A model generated the notes under the pieces. That model did not search any database, was not told the origin of the DNA, and saw nothing but the letters and a program-made list of their open reading frames with translations. DNA of 41,126 nucleotides from positions 1 to 41,126 of the forward strand of contig JAFAXE010000151.1 in the NCBI GenBank assembly GCA_019241305.1, read 5' to 3'. This DNA comes from Vulcanimicrobiota bacterium (GTDB lineage: Bacteria; Vulcanimicrobiota; Vulcanimicrobiia; Vulcanimicrobiales; Vulcanimicrobiaceae). Shown one piece after another: positions 17,585 through 25,429 of this stretch. Made by a program: the position numbers and the translations under genes. Positions within the stretch are counted from its first letter, which is position 1. Every line of letters begins with the position of its first letter.

Positions 17585-18558
17585 GCGCGCCCCTCCCGAC
17601 TCGCGGACAACACGACGCCGTGGGGCACGGCCGCCGGCCACGCCCACGCAAAAACGAGTCCTAGCACGATGCCGGCGCCGCCGAACCACAGCGCGATCGG
17701 CAGCGGAGCCGAGGCAACGACCAGCCGTGGATAGGTGCCGATCGTTACGTGCAGCCGTAACCCGCCCACCTCAGCATCGCCGCCGCTGGGAGCGAATCCG
17801 ATGCCGTGCGCGACGTTATGGCTAGCGTCGTCGCGTACGGAGAACAGCACGACATTTTGATCGCCGAGGCGGCTCGCGTGGATCGCGCTGGCCGCCTTCG
17901 CATCGATGAAGATCGCGGTGACGCGGCGGTGCAGCGCCGGAATTGCGAACTCGTCAGCCGGGAGTTGTTGGTTGTCGATCGCGACCGACGTACCGAACTG
18001 CAACACCGGTGAGAGAAAGGCGGGATTGGTCGGCTGCGTGATCGTTAGCCGTTGTCCCGACTCATCGCGCGCTTCGATATATGCAGCGGCACCCGGCTCC
18101 GCCAGCAACAGCGCCGTACCGAGCAGCCGCCGCCGGTTTGGCGCGATTGCGATCTCCGCGCGACCGCGACGGCGAATCACGACGCTGGTGTCCCCGCGCG
18201 CGATGCCGTCCGCATCGACCAGCGGAAAGAACGCGGCGGCGTGCACGTCGGGGAGTGGCAAGACGGTCCCCGGTGCGCGCACGAGCGTCTGCAAATCGGG
18301 CCCCATCAAACCGGAGGCAATACCCGCGAGCGCGATCAGCGCCGCGCCGCCTGCCGCGTAGGCCAGCCTGCGCCCGCGATTGCCGTCGGCGCCGCGCGAC
18401 GCTCGCAGCGCGTACGTCAACAACACCCACACGGCGACCGCGAGGGCGAGTGCATACGGTTCGCTATGCACGAAAGCCCAAGCCGGCGCGATAATCTGTG
18501 CGGCGACGAGGGCAACGGCCACGACGGCCGTCGCGAAGGCGACGAACCGATCGGTCAC
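17581..18558 (-). CDS. ResB-like membrane protein, four spans
   Basis: 325 residues. Hydrophobic spans lie at ~7-30, ~36-52 and ~68-88; a periplasmic domain rich in beta strands covers ~90-275; a last span is at ~283-308 (LPIALWFGGAGIVLGLVFAW). This three-plus-one topology, and the run from a beta domain into GTYPRLVVASAPLPIALWF, resembles ResB/Ccs1 of cytochrome c maturation system II, but the protein is shorter than usual ResB (about 450-550) and I cannot see conserved haem-ligand histidines. The adjacent TlpA/ResA-like gene, overlapping as ATGA, supports a thiol-redox or cytochrome c link. Treat the family as tentative. Confidence 0.5.
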   Translation of the reverse strand: MTDRFVAFATAVVAVALVAAQIIAPAWAFVHSEPYALALAVAVWVLLTYALRASRGADGNRGRRLAYAAGGAALIALAGIASGLMGPDLQTLVRAPGTVLPLPDVHAAAFFPLVDADGIARGDTSVVIRRRGRAEIAIAPNRRRLLGTALLLAEPGAAAYIEARDESGQRLTITQPTNPAFLSPVLQFGTSVAIDNQQLPADEFAIPALHRRVTAIFIDAKAASAIHASRLGDQNVVLFSVRDDASHNVAHGIGFAPSGGDAEVGGLRLHVTIGTYPRLVVASAPLPIALWFGGAGIVLGLVFAWAWPAAVPHGVVLSASREGRA

Positions 18559-19118
18559 GACGTCTGCTTTAGTGCCCTACTTTGGGCGTGCGCCGGCGAC
18601 AGCAGAGGATCGACCACGGCGTGCATCTGACCGAAAGAAAGCGCGCCGTCGATGCCTTTCACGATTCGCCCGGTACGGTCGACCACGATCGATGTCGGAA
18701 GTCCCACGGCAGCGTAAGCGCGCCCGTAGCGTTGCTCCTCGTCCAGCAGCACGGGGAACGTCACGCCATGGCGTCGCGCGAAGGCGGCCGCGACCTCAGC
18801 GGATTCACCTTGATCGACGCCCAGCACGACCAGTCCTCGCGCACCCTCGGCAACGTAGAGCCGTTCGAGATCCGGCATCTCTTCGCGGCACGGTGTGCAC
18901 CACGACGCCCACAGGTTGAGCAGCACGACCCGTCCTCGGTAATTTGCCAGCGCATCTTCCCCGCCGCCCAGGCGCGGCGCCGGAAAACTTTGAGCGGGCG
19001 CGCCTGCTAGCATCGCCGGCCCTCCACCTCCGCCGGGCTGGACACCGCTTGCCAGGTACGCCGCAGCCAGGATCGCAACGACCGCGATCGCGACGACAAC
19101 GATGAGGGCGTTACGCAC
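18555..19118 (-). CDS. Membrane-anchored TlpA/ResA-type thioredoxin
   Basis: 187 residues from GTG at 19118; the frame stays open to 19529 but would run into the oppositely oriented hydrolase gene, and the export anchor starts right after the GTG (RNALIVVVAIAVVAILAAAY). Residues ~40-175 form a thioredoxin fold: VVLLNLWASWCTPCREEMP with active Cys74 and Cys77, VVLGVDQGES, FPVLLDEEQRYGRAYAAVGL, and the cis-Pro LPTSIVVD. TlpA/ResA proteins reduce disulfides outside the cytoplasm, commonly on apocytochrome c or copper-site proteins. First gene of a four-gene overlapping operon. A TTG nine codons upstream is an alternative start. Confidence 0.85.
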   Translation of the reverse strand: MRNALIVVVAIAVVAILAAAYLASGVQPGGGGGPAMLAGAPAQSFPAPRLGGGEDALANYRGRVVLLNLWASWCTPCREEMPDLERLYVAEGARGLVVLGVDQGESAEVAAAFARRHGVTFPVLLDEEQRYGRAYAAVGLPTSIVVDRTGRIVKGIDGALSFGQMHAVVDPLLSPAHAQSRALKQTS

Positions 19119-19205
19119 GCCAACTGCTTCTGCGAGCGTTCCCAACCTCCGCGGCGAACGCGACGGTGCGGGCGAAAGCGCGTGCCGACACCGAAGTGAG
19201 CGTGG

Positions 19206-20075
19206 ATGCACGATGCGCCGGAGATGCAGTGGACGCGCCGGGACCTCGAATTGTGGGCGGGTCTTCGCGTCGCGCTCTTTTTGGCCGGCCCGCAGCAGCC
19301 CGGGACGACTCCCGTCGTCTTCGTTCACGGGCTGGGCCACTGGACGGAGGCGGCGTGGAACTCCGTCGCCATCGAAATTTCGCGAGAGCAGCGGGTCGTC
19401 GGCTTCGACCTTCCCGGCTTCGGCGAATCGTCGAAACCCGACGTGCGTTACGACCTTACGTTTTTCACGCGCTCGTTGGAAGCGCTCATCGAACGACTCG
19501 GCACGCCGCGCGTGGCGCTCGTTGGCCACTCGCTCGGCGGACTGATCGCGGCGTCATACGCGGCCGAGGTACCGGAGCGTGTCGCGCTGCTCACGCTGAT
19601 CGGCCCAGCGGGATTTCGTAGCACCGCACGGACGTGGATGTACATCGCCGGAAGCGGTCCCGCAGCGTGGGCCTTTCGGATGCTGCCATCGCGCCACGTC
19701 GTGCGCCGCGTGCTGGAGCGGGCGACCGTCGATCCGTCGGTGATTCCCGAATCGGTGCACGAACGTGCCTTCCGGTATGCGCAAGACCGGGATTACCTTC
19801 GCGCGTTCGCGCGCGTCTATTCCGACGCGGTCTGGGAACTGTTGAACGTACGCCGCTTACACGCACGGCTCGCGCGTTATCGCGGCCCGATGCAGTTGCT
19901 CTGGGGAAGGCAAGATCGGTACGTCCCGATTGCTGGGCTCGAGGTGGCTCGCCGCGTCTATCCGCACGCCGAAGTGCATGTGCTCGAGCGTAGCGCACAT
20001 CTTCCGATGATCGAGGAAAGCGCGACCGTGGTGAACGTCTTGCAACGCGCCTTCTCCGCGGAGCCGGCACGGTGA
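19206..20075 (+). CDS. Alpha/beta-hydrolase fold protein
   Basis: 289 residues. The fold is complete: VVFVHGLGHWTEAAW (oxyanion HG), VVGFDLPGFGESSKP, nucleophile elbow GHSLGG with Ser109, acid Asp237 in LLWGRQDRYVP, and catalytic His265 in SAHLPMIE. It resembles carboxylesterases and C-C hydrolases; the substrate cannot be read. No signal peptide, so cytoplasmic. It ends in a GTGA overlap with a second TlpA-type gene, making a two-gene operon divergent from the TlpA/ResB-like operon. The start is uncertain between 19206 and an ATG six codons in. Confidence 0.85.
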   Translation: MHDAPEMQWTRRDLELWAGLRVALFLAGPQQPGTTPVVFVHGLGHWTEAAWNSVAIEISREQRVVGFDLPGFGESSKPDVRYDLTFFTRSLEALIERLGTPRVALVGHSLGGLIAASYAAEVPERVALLTLIGPAGFRSTARTWMYIAGSGPAAWAFRMLPSRHVVRRVLERATVDPSVIPESVHERAFRYAQDRDYLRAFARVYSDAVWELLNVRRLHARLARYRGPMQLLWGRQDRYVPIAGLEVARRVYPHAEVHVLERSAHLPMIEESATVVNVLQRAFSAEPAR

Positions 20076-20563
20076 TCGGCGAGTGGCTTGCCGCCTTTCT
20101 GTTGGCGGGACTGCTGCCGCCCACGCCCAGTCCCGAAGCAGTCACGGTCGTCATTGGCAAACCTGCGCCCCGACTCGTCGCGAACGCGCTCGACGGCAAG
20201 GCGTTCGGGGAAAATGCTTGGCACGGGCATGCGTTGTTCGTGAACGTCTTCGCGACGTGGTGCGCACCATGCCGTAGCGAGATCCCCATGCTCGTCGCCG
20301 CCTATCCGCACTATCGCCGGCGGGTGGTGTTTCTCGGCATCGATGAAAAGGAGTCGCCCCACCGGGTTGCGGTTTTCGTCAAGCATGTGCGTATCCCGTA
20401 CCTCATCGGCATCGACACGGGCGAAATGGCGGCCACCTACGGGGCGGGGGCGGTCCCGCACAGCCTGTTCATCGACGCGCACGGCGTCGTCCGCGGCATT
20501 TGGAATGGTCCACTCACGCGGGCCGAATTGGAACGGCAGCTCATGACCATCGCCGCGGACTAG
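20072..20563 (+). CDS. Second TlpA-type extracytoplasmic thioredoxin
   Basis: 163 residues, GTG start overlapping the hydrolase stop by four bases. A short hydrophobic N-terminus (WLAAFLLAGLLPP) exports or anchors it. Thioredoxin-fold blocks: IGKPAPRLVANALDGKAF, LFVNVFATWCAPCRSEIPML (Cys64, Cys67), VVFLGIDEKESP, YLIGIDTGEMAATYGAGAVP (cis-Pro), LFIDAHGVVRGIW. This is the usual TlpA/ResA/CcmG plan, reducing protein disulfides outside the membrane. It is unusual that two TlpA proteins sit in divergent operons about 950 bases apart. A paralogous or complementary role is likely. Confidence 0.85.
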   Translation: MIGEWLAAFLLAGLLPPTPSPEAVTVVIGKPAPRLVANALDGKAFGENAWHGHALFVNVFATWCAPCRSEIPMLVAAYPHYRRRVVFLGIDEKESPHRVAVFVKHVRIPYLIGIDTGEMAATYGAGAVPHSLFIDAHGVVRGIWNGPLTRAELERQLMTIAAD

Positions 20564-20642
20564 GCTCACGCGACGGCGATGGTATCACGGCATGCCTGGG
20601 TAGGAGTGTCAGGAAATCACCCTTTCCCCCCGGAGAACGACG

Positions 20643-21245
20643 ATGGAGACCATGAAGAAGGCGCGGACTTCCGCGCGAAGTGCGGGCCGCCGTACCGGCG
20701 GTCGCGCGTCGGAGGCGAGCGGACCCGATGTGCTATCCCTGTTGCATGAAGACCACGAAAAAGTCAAGGGACTCTTCGCTCAAGCGCTCGAGGACAAGAC
20801 CAGCAGCGCATCGCGCACGAAACTGGCGACACAAATCGTCGAGGAATTGACGCTGCACGCCAAACTCGAAGAGACGCTGTTCTACCCCGAATTGCGTTCC
20901 GCGAGTAAGCGCGATACGGAGGAACGCGAAAACGTGCTGGAGGCGTACGAGGAACACGCCGCGATGAAAGACGCGATCAAACGGTTGCAGCGCGGCAAGG
21001 CGTCACCGGAGGAACACAAAGCCAAGATTCAAGTCCTGTGCGACTTGGTCGAGCACCACGTCCAAGAGGAGGAAGGCGAACTCTTCCCGGAAGCCCGTTC
21101 GCTGCTCGGCGAGAACGAGCTTCGTACGATCGGTGCAAAAGTCGCCGAGGCGAAGACGAAGGCGCAATCCGGCTCCCGACGGTCCTCATCGTCGCGGCGG
21201 AAAATCTCCGCGGATGGGGCGACGTCGTCGCGCCGCAAGAAGTAG
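20643..21245 (+). CDS. Hemerythrin HHE-domain protein with basic C-terminal tail
   Basis: 200 residues, ATG with GGAGA six bases upstream. After a basic Ser/Arg/Gly-rich N-terminus come the HHE helices: LLHEDHEKVKGLF (His35, His38), LHAKLEETLFYPEL (His72, Glu76), AYEEHAAMKDAI (His105), LVEHHVQEEEGELFP (His138, His139, Glu143 area). These ligands can hold a di-iron centre binding O2, NO or reactive oxygen. The last ~35 residues (SGSRRSSSSRRK... SSRRKK) are Ser/Arg/Lys-rich, resembling nucleic-acid binding tails; such tails are not part of the standard domain. A stress or iron/oxygen role is inferred. It stands alone as a transcription unit. Confidence 0.85.
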   Translation: METMKKARTSARSAGRRTGGRASEASGPDVLSLLHEDHEKVKGLFAQALEDKTSSASRTKLATQIVEELTLHAKLEETLFYPELRSASKRDTEERENVLEAYEEHAAMKDAIKRLQRGKASPEEHKAKIQVLCDLVEHHVQEEEGELFPEARSLLGENELRTIGAKVAEAKTKAQSGSRRSSSSRRKISADGATSSRRKK

Positions 21246-21251
21246 GGCCGC

Positions 21252-21908
21252 CTAGGAAACCGCCACGTAGGTAAAGCGGGCTTCTTGCGCGGCGTTCAAC
21301 GCCGCCATACCGGATGGCACGAGAACCATCCCAAAAGCGAGATGGGCGCGCAGATCGGCGAGAACACCGTCGAGCTCGCGTCCTCCCGCGTAATGCGGAT
21401 TGGCGGCGATGAACGAGCCGAGCGCGACGAGTGCGACGTTGCAGACGAAAAACGAAGCGCCGCGTCGCTGAAGTGCATCGATCGAGTCGTCGTGGGACGG
21501 ATGGCGTACATCGCTACGTGGAAGCGTAGGATCGTACGCATGACGCCCGTGCAAGAATGGATTGCCCTTGCGGCCATTCGCCGCGGCTTCGACGTCGTCG
21601 TCGCGCGCCGTTAGTACCGCAGCGAGGCGGTAACGCTGCCACAGCTCATCGTCGAGTCCGAGCGTCGCAGCGGTCCCGTAGAGCACCGCCGCAGCATGCA
21701 GGGTTCCAGCGCCTTCCCCAAGGTCGTATTCGTACGCGTTCAACGCCTCTCGCATGTGTCCGAACAGCGACCCATTCTCGGCGCGGTGCGCGCCGAAGAC
21801 TTGCCGATGCCGGTACGGCCGGTGTATGAGGCGCGAGAACTCGGTGGTCTGAAACGTCGCAGCGCCCACCACGCTCGACGCTGCAAGAAAATCCCGTCGC
21901 GTCGTCAT
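21252..21908 (-). CDS. Tat-exported DsrE-like fold protein
   Basis: 218 residues beginning MTTRRDFLAASSVVGAA, a twin-arginine signal, so the protein is exported folded. The body (HMREALNAYEYDLGEGAGTL, HAAAVLYGTAATLGLDDELW, DALQRRGASFFVCNVALVAL, LVPSGMAALNAAQEARFTYV) resembles the family of secreted proteins with a DsrE-like fold, in which a small Rossmann-like unit ends with a VP(A/S)G..A.. helix and an Ala-Gln-Glu-Ala-Arg segment. One Cys (FFVCN) sits where DsrE proteins have theirs. A thiol or sulfur-transfer role is possible but not shown. Tail-to-tail with the hemerythrin gene, seven bases apart. Confidence 0.55.
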   Translation of the reverse strand: MTTRRDFLAASSVVGAATFQTTEFSRLIHRPYRHRQVFGAHRAENGSLFGHMREALNAYEYDLGEGAGTLHAAAVLYGTAATLGLDDELWQRYRLAAVLTARDDDVEAAANGRKGNPFLHGRHAYDPTLPRSDVRHPSHDDSIDALQRRGASFFVCNVALVALGSFIAANPHYAGGRELDGVLADLRAHLAFGMVLVPSGMAALNAAQEARFTYVAVS

Positions 21909-21964
21909 GGCTGGAGGCTACCCGGTACGGGAGCACGCTGCCTGCGCGCGTAAACGAGCCGCCC

Positions 21965-22834
21965 GTGCCCGCACGCATCTTAGATGGACGCGCGCTCGCC
22001 GCAGAGCTGCGGCTCGGCCTCGCCGAGCGAAGCACGGTGCTGCGCGCACGGGGAATCATCCCCACCCTCGCGGTCGTCATGGTGGGAGATGACGCCGAAA
22101 GCGCTTCGTACCTTCGTCGGATCAAACGCGTCGCGACGGACGCCGGCGTCGAGATCGTCGAGCACTTGCTGCCCGCGGACGTTGGCGAGTCCGCTGTACG
22201 CCTGCGCCTCGCCACGCTCGGCGGAGATCCGACGACGCACGGCGTGCTGCTGCAGCAGCCGCTGCCACGCTCTCTTTCGATTCGCGCCATTGCGGACGCT
22301 GTGCCAGCTCGCAAAGACGTCGATGGCGCCAATCCCGCGAATCAGGGACGGCTCGCGTTCGGCACGGGCGCCGCATTCGTCCCCGCGACCCCCGCGGCGG
22401 TGCTGTTACTCCTGGAGCGCAGCGACAAATGGCCGCTGCGTGGGAGAGAAGCCGCGGTCGTAGGACGCTCCAGTGTCGTAGGGCTCCCGGTCACGCTCCT
22501 TCTCATCGGTCACGATGCGACGGTCACGGTGTTGCACCGTTCCACCGTCGAACTCGCCGCGCACCTCGAACGCGCCGAGGTCGTGGTCGTCGCAGCCGGC
22601 AAACCAGGACTCGTCACCGGTGCGATGCTGCGGCCCGGGGCTACCGTGATCGACGTCGGCACGACGCTCGTGGATGGCAAGACGGTCGGCGATGTCGAGT
22701 TCGCGAGCGCGCAGGAGGTCGCCGCAGAGATCACGCCCGTCCCCGGCGGAGTCGGGCCGGTGACCAACATCGCACTCATGCAGAACGTCCTCACCGCTGC
22801 AGAGAGGCAGTCGGCGAGCAGCCACGCGATCTAG
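21965..22834 (+). CDS. folD: FolD-type methylenetetrahydrofolate dehydrogenase/cyclohydrolase
   Basis: 289 residues, GTG start. Motifs in order: ASYLRRIKRVATDAG, GVLLQQPLP, KDVDGANPANQGRL, ATPAAVLLLLE, the NADP-site VVGRSSVVGLPVTLLL, VIDVGT, and ITPVPGGVGPVTNIALMQN. FolD interconverts 5,10-methylene-THF and 10-formyl-THF in one-carbon metabolism. The usual catalytic pattern is Tyr-x3-Lys; here Tyr49 is followed by Ile at +4 and Lys54 at +5, and PCTPxG is PATPAA, so this is a divergent member whose cyclohydrolase activity may differ. The stop shares the palindrome CTAG with the convergent neighbour. Confidence 0.85.
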   Translation: MPARILDGRALAAELRLGLAERSTVLRARGIIPTLAVVMVGDDAESASYLRRIKRVATDAGVEIVEHLLPADVGESAVRLRLATLGGDPTTHGVLLQQPLPRSLSIRAIADAVPARKDVDGANPANQGRLAFGTGAAFVPATPAAVLLLLERSDKWPLRGREAAVVGRSSVVGLPVTLLLIGHDATVTVLHRSTVELAAHLERAEVVVVAAGKPGLVTGAMLRPGATVIDVGTTLVDGKTVGDVEFASAQEVAAEITPVPGGVGPVTNIALMQNVLTAAERQSASSHAI

Positions 22835-23556
22835 TTCAGGCTGAAGTGCTTCCCGAAAAAGCGTTCTTGCGTCGCGCGGGATTCGGCGCCCGGCCGCAGC
22901 GGTGCGTCGGCGGCCGGCTGCAGCCGTTTCCGTTCGAGGAGCGCACGCAGTTGCGGAAGCAGCTTGCGCAGAAACGTCAGCTCGACCGTTAGCCGCTGTT
23001 CCGTGTTGGACAATTCCAGCAGGCGCTGCTTCATCGAATCCGCGACCTGAAGCGCATCCCCAATGAGAAACGACGCATCGACCGGGTCTGCAGGAAGATC
23101 GACGTCGGCGTGCATCCCCGAAAACTCGATGAGGAGATGGAGGTACTCGCGGAAAACGGCGCGGATCTCGTCGATCAAACGGTCGATCTCGGAGACAGTC
23201 GGGATCGGGTCTTCCGCAAGATAGGTCACGTCGGCCACGAGATAGGGTTCGCGTCTCACCACGCGCTCGATCCGGAAGCGCCGGCGCCCGACAGTGTTGA
23301 TATAGTATCGTCCCTGCTCGAGGGGCGTAACGTCGTCGATCTGTGCGGTCGTGCCAACGTCGTACGGAGTGACGTTGGGATCGCCCGCCTCATCACCGTC
23401 GCGAATCAGGGCGACCCCGAACGGCTCACCTCCCTCCAAGCACTCCGAAACCATTTGCTTGTAGCGAGGCTCGAAGACATGAAGATTTAGCACCGCCCCC
23501 GGAAAAAGCACGGTGTTCAACGGAAACAGACGGAGGCGGCCTGATTCTAGCCTCAT
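22831..23556 (-). CDS. Lon N-terminal (substrate-binding) domain protein
   Basis: 241 residues from the ATG at 23556, since the LAN domain begins immediately (RLRLFPLNTVLFPGAVLNLH); the frame continues upstream to 23709 without domain character, and no strong ribosome site is visible. Blocks: VFEPRYKQMVSECLEGG, FGVALIRDG, VGTTAQIDDVTPLEQGRYYI, VGRRRFRIERVVRREPYLVA; then a helical half ending in LTFLRKLLPQLRALLE. This is the substrate-recognition part of Lon without the ATPase and protease domains (PF02190, YcaO-neighbour type). Its partners are unknown. The last bases overlap the FolD stop. Confidence 0.85.
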   Translation of the reverse strand: MRLESGRLRLFPLNTVLFPGAVLNLHVFEPRYKQMVSECLEGGEPFGVALIRDGDEAGDPNVTPYDVGTTAQIDDVTPLEQGRYYINTVGRRRFRIERVVRREPYLVADVTYLAEDPIPTVSEIDRLIDEIRAVFREYLHLLIEFSGMHADVDLPADPVDASFLIGDALQVADSMKQRLLELSNTEQRLTVELTFLRKLLPQLRALLERKRLQPAADAPLRPGAESRATQERFFGKHFSLN

Positions 23557-23735
23557 AAGGGGCACGCCACGCCGAGGTCGCGACGCGTATCTCCACCCGT
23601 TCCCGCGACCCAGCGTCGCCAAACTCGCGTGTTGTGGCGATCCGGTCGCAAGCGCGTCGAGGAGATGCCGGTTCCTCACGGAAAGCACCGGCACCACGGG
23701 GTTACGCATCGTTTGCCGTGTTGGAGGAAGATTCG

Positions 23736-23852
23736 GTGAAGAATCCGCTGGATTCGCTGACCGGAACGATCGTCTTGGGCGTCATCCTGACGATCATTCT
23801 GTACTTCGTCGATAAGGCGATCTTGGGTACCGCCACGACGGTTGGAGGTTAG
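23736..23852 (+). CDS. 38-residue single-span membrane peptide
   Basis: Start GTG at 23736 with GGAGGAAG about six bases upstream, a strong ribosome site that fixes the start; a longer frame to 23634 has none. The peptide is KNPLDSLTGTIVLGVILTII then LYFVDKAILGTATTVGG: one transmembrane helix. It ends two bases before the PuuD-like gene, so it is almost certainly co-transcribed and perhaps a small subunit of that membrane protein. No family known to me. Confidence 0.6.
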   Translation: MKNPLDSLTGTIVLGVILTIILYFVDKAILGTATTVGG

Positions 23853-23854
23853 CG

Positions 23855-24373
23855 ATGGACTGGGTTGCAACGCTCGCCCGCTGGCTTCACTACTTGTTCG
23901 GCGTCATGTGGATTGGCTTGCTCTACTACTTCAACTTCGTGCAAACGCAGGCGCTGGCTCAAGCGAATGCGGCAGCCGACGGTAGCGCAGCCGGCATCTC
24001 GCGGTACGTAGCACCGCGTGCGCTCGAATATTTTCGGTGGTCTGCGCTGGTGACGTGGATCATGGGTGCCATTTTACTGTTCACGCTGTCCTCCGGAACG
24101 CAGAACGGCTTCGCTTCGGCCTTCGCGTTGCGCCCGCCGTACACCGGGATCGGGATCGGCGCGTGGTTGGGAACGATCATGCTGTTCAATGTCTGGGGGC
24201 TGATCTATCCGAATCAGATGAAGATCCTTGGTAAAGTGCCCGCGACGGACGAACAAAAGGCGCGCGCACGTCGAATCGCGGCGCTCGCGTCGCGCACAAA
24301 CACAATGCTCTCGATTCCGATGCTGTTCTTCATGGCGTTCGGCTTCAACCACATGAAGATCGCCGGCTTCTAG
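23855..24373 (+). CDS. PuuD-like (urate hydroxylase N-domain) membrane protein, short form
   Basis: 172 residues with four hydrophobic spans. Family blocks: WLHYLFGVMWIGLLYYFNFVQ, EYFRWSALVTWIMGAILL, GAWLGTIMLFNVWGLIYPNQ, SRTNTMLSIPMLFFMAFG. These match the membrane domain PF06181 of PuuD-type urate hydroxylases. The full enzyme has a C-terminal cytochrome c domain; here the protein ends right after the membrane part, with no CXXCH. Short stand-alone versions are common and their function is not established; histidines in the spans (His12, WLH; and FNHMK) could bind haem. Coupled to the 38-residue peptide upstream. Confidence 0.7.
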   Translation: MDWVATLARWLHYLFGVMWIGLLYYFNFVQTQALAQANAAADGSAAGISRYVAPRALEYFRWSALVTWIMGAILLFTLSSGTQNGFASAFALRPPYTGIGIGAWLGTIMLFNVWGLIYPNQMKILGKVPATDEQKARARRIAALASRTNTMLSIPMLFFMAFGFNHMKIAGF

Positions 24374-24410
24374 GAACTCCACGCGTTACGGGCTCGCCGC
24401 GGCGCTTCTC

Positions 24411-25346
24411 TTGCTGGCCGCGGCACCGGCAAGTCGTTCCGGGTCATGGACCACGGAAACCCCGCTCCCTGTGGGACGGAGCGAGACCTCCGTTGCGGCA
24501 ATCGGCGAGCGACTGTATGTCGTCGGCGGATACGCACCTGCCGGTCCGCATCCGGCCGTGCTCGAGGTGAGCGGACACGCGGACGTCGACTCGGCTCTCT
24601 GCCAATACTACGACGCAGCGACGGGACGATGGGAGAACTGTGCACCGCTGCCACGTGGGATGAACCACATCGGCGTCGTCGCGTTTCGCGATAAACTGTA
24701 TACCTTTGGCGGGTTCGTGCGCCAAAACCGCGGTGCGGTCACCGATGCCAACGTCTACGATCCCGCGGCGGACCGCTGGCAGGCGATCGCGCCCTTACCG
24801 AGTGCGCTGGGTTCCGTTTCGGTCGCGGTTTTGGGTGATGAAATCCATCTCATCGGCGGACGGGACGTCCACTCCGTCACGACCCACGTTGTGTACAGTC
24901 CGGGAACGGACACATATCGAAGCGCAGCGCCGTTGCCGGTAGGTCGCGACCACATGGGTCTGGCGTCGCTCGGTGGAAGACTGTACGCCATCGCTGGGCG
25001 CATCGACGACTTTCGGCACAATACCTCGTACTGCGATGCCTATGACCCAAAGACAGACCACTGGAGGACGTGCGCACCGATGCCGTCGAGCCGAAGCGGT
25101 ATGGCCGTCACGGTCTATCGCCAGCAAATTTTCGCAATCGGCGGTGAACGCGAAGGCGGGACGTTCACGAACAACGAGGCCTACGATCCCACCGCGGATC
25201 GATGGAAGGCATATGCGCCGCTCCCCGAAGGCCGGCACGGAACGGGCGCCGCCGTGATTGGTGATCGGCTCTACCTTCCAGCCGGCGGACCGGTGAATGG
25301 CGGCAGCCGTCAATCGACAACGCTCTACGTCTTCTCGTTGCAGTAG
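24411..25346 (+). CDS. Secreted Kelch-repeat beta-propeller protein
   Basis: 311 residues from the TTG at 24411. Kelch blades are clear: SETSVAAIGERLYVVGGYAP, DSALCQYYDAATGRWENCAP, VVAFRDKLYTFGGFV, VYDPAADRWQAIAPLP, AVLGDEIHLIGGRD, DAYDPKTDHWRTCAPMP, YRQQIFAIGGERE, AYDPTADRWKAYAPLPEG; about six blades make a closed propeller. Upstream in frame, the codons before TTG encode TRYGLAAALLLLAAAPA, a better signal peptide, but with ACG (24381) where the start codon would be; AGGA lies five bases before it. The gene starts eight bases after the PuuD-like stop. It may bind surface ligands; function unknown. Confidence 0.8.
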   Translation: MLAAAPASRSGSWTTETPLPVGRSETSVAAIGERLYVVGGYAPAGPHPAVLEVSGHADVDSALCQYYDAATGRWENCAPLPRGMNHIGVVAFRDKLYTFGGFVRQNRGAVTDANVYDPAADRWQAIAPLPSALGSVSVAVLGDEIHLIGGRDVHSVTTHVVYSPGTDTYRSAAPLPVGRDHMGLASLGGRLYAIAGRIDDFRHNTSYCDAYDPKTDHWRTCAPMPSSRSGMAVTVYRQQIFAIGGEREGGTFTNNEAYDPTADRWKAYAPLPEGRHGTGAAVIGDRLYLPAGGPVNGGSRQSTTLYVFSLQ

Positions 25347-25429
25347 ACGAGAGCAGGAAGGCTGGCACGATCATCGCCGCAGGACCTGACAGCGCCTATC
25401 TGGCGCGCATTCACCGGAACCCTCCGCCC

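Noticed and set aside
19119-19529. Long N-terminal extension of the TlpA frame
   Set aside because: It overlaps the alpha/beta-hydrolase gene on the opposite strand and the membrane anchor begins right at the GTG at 19118.
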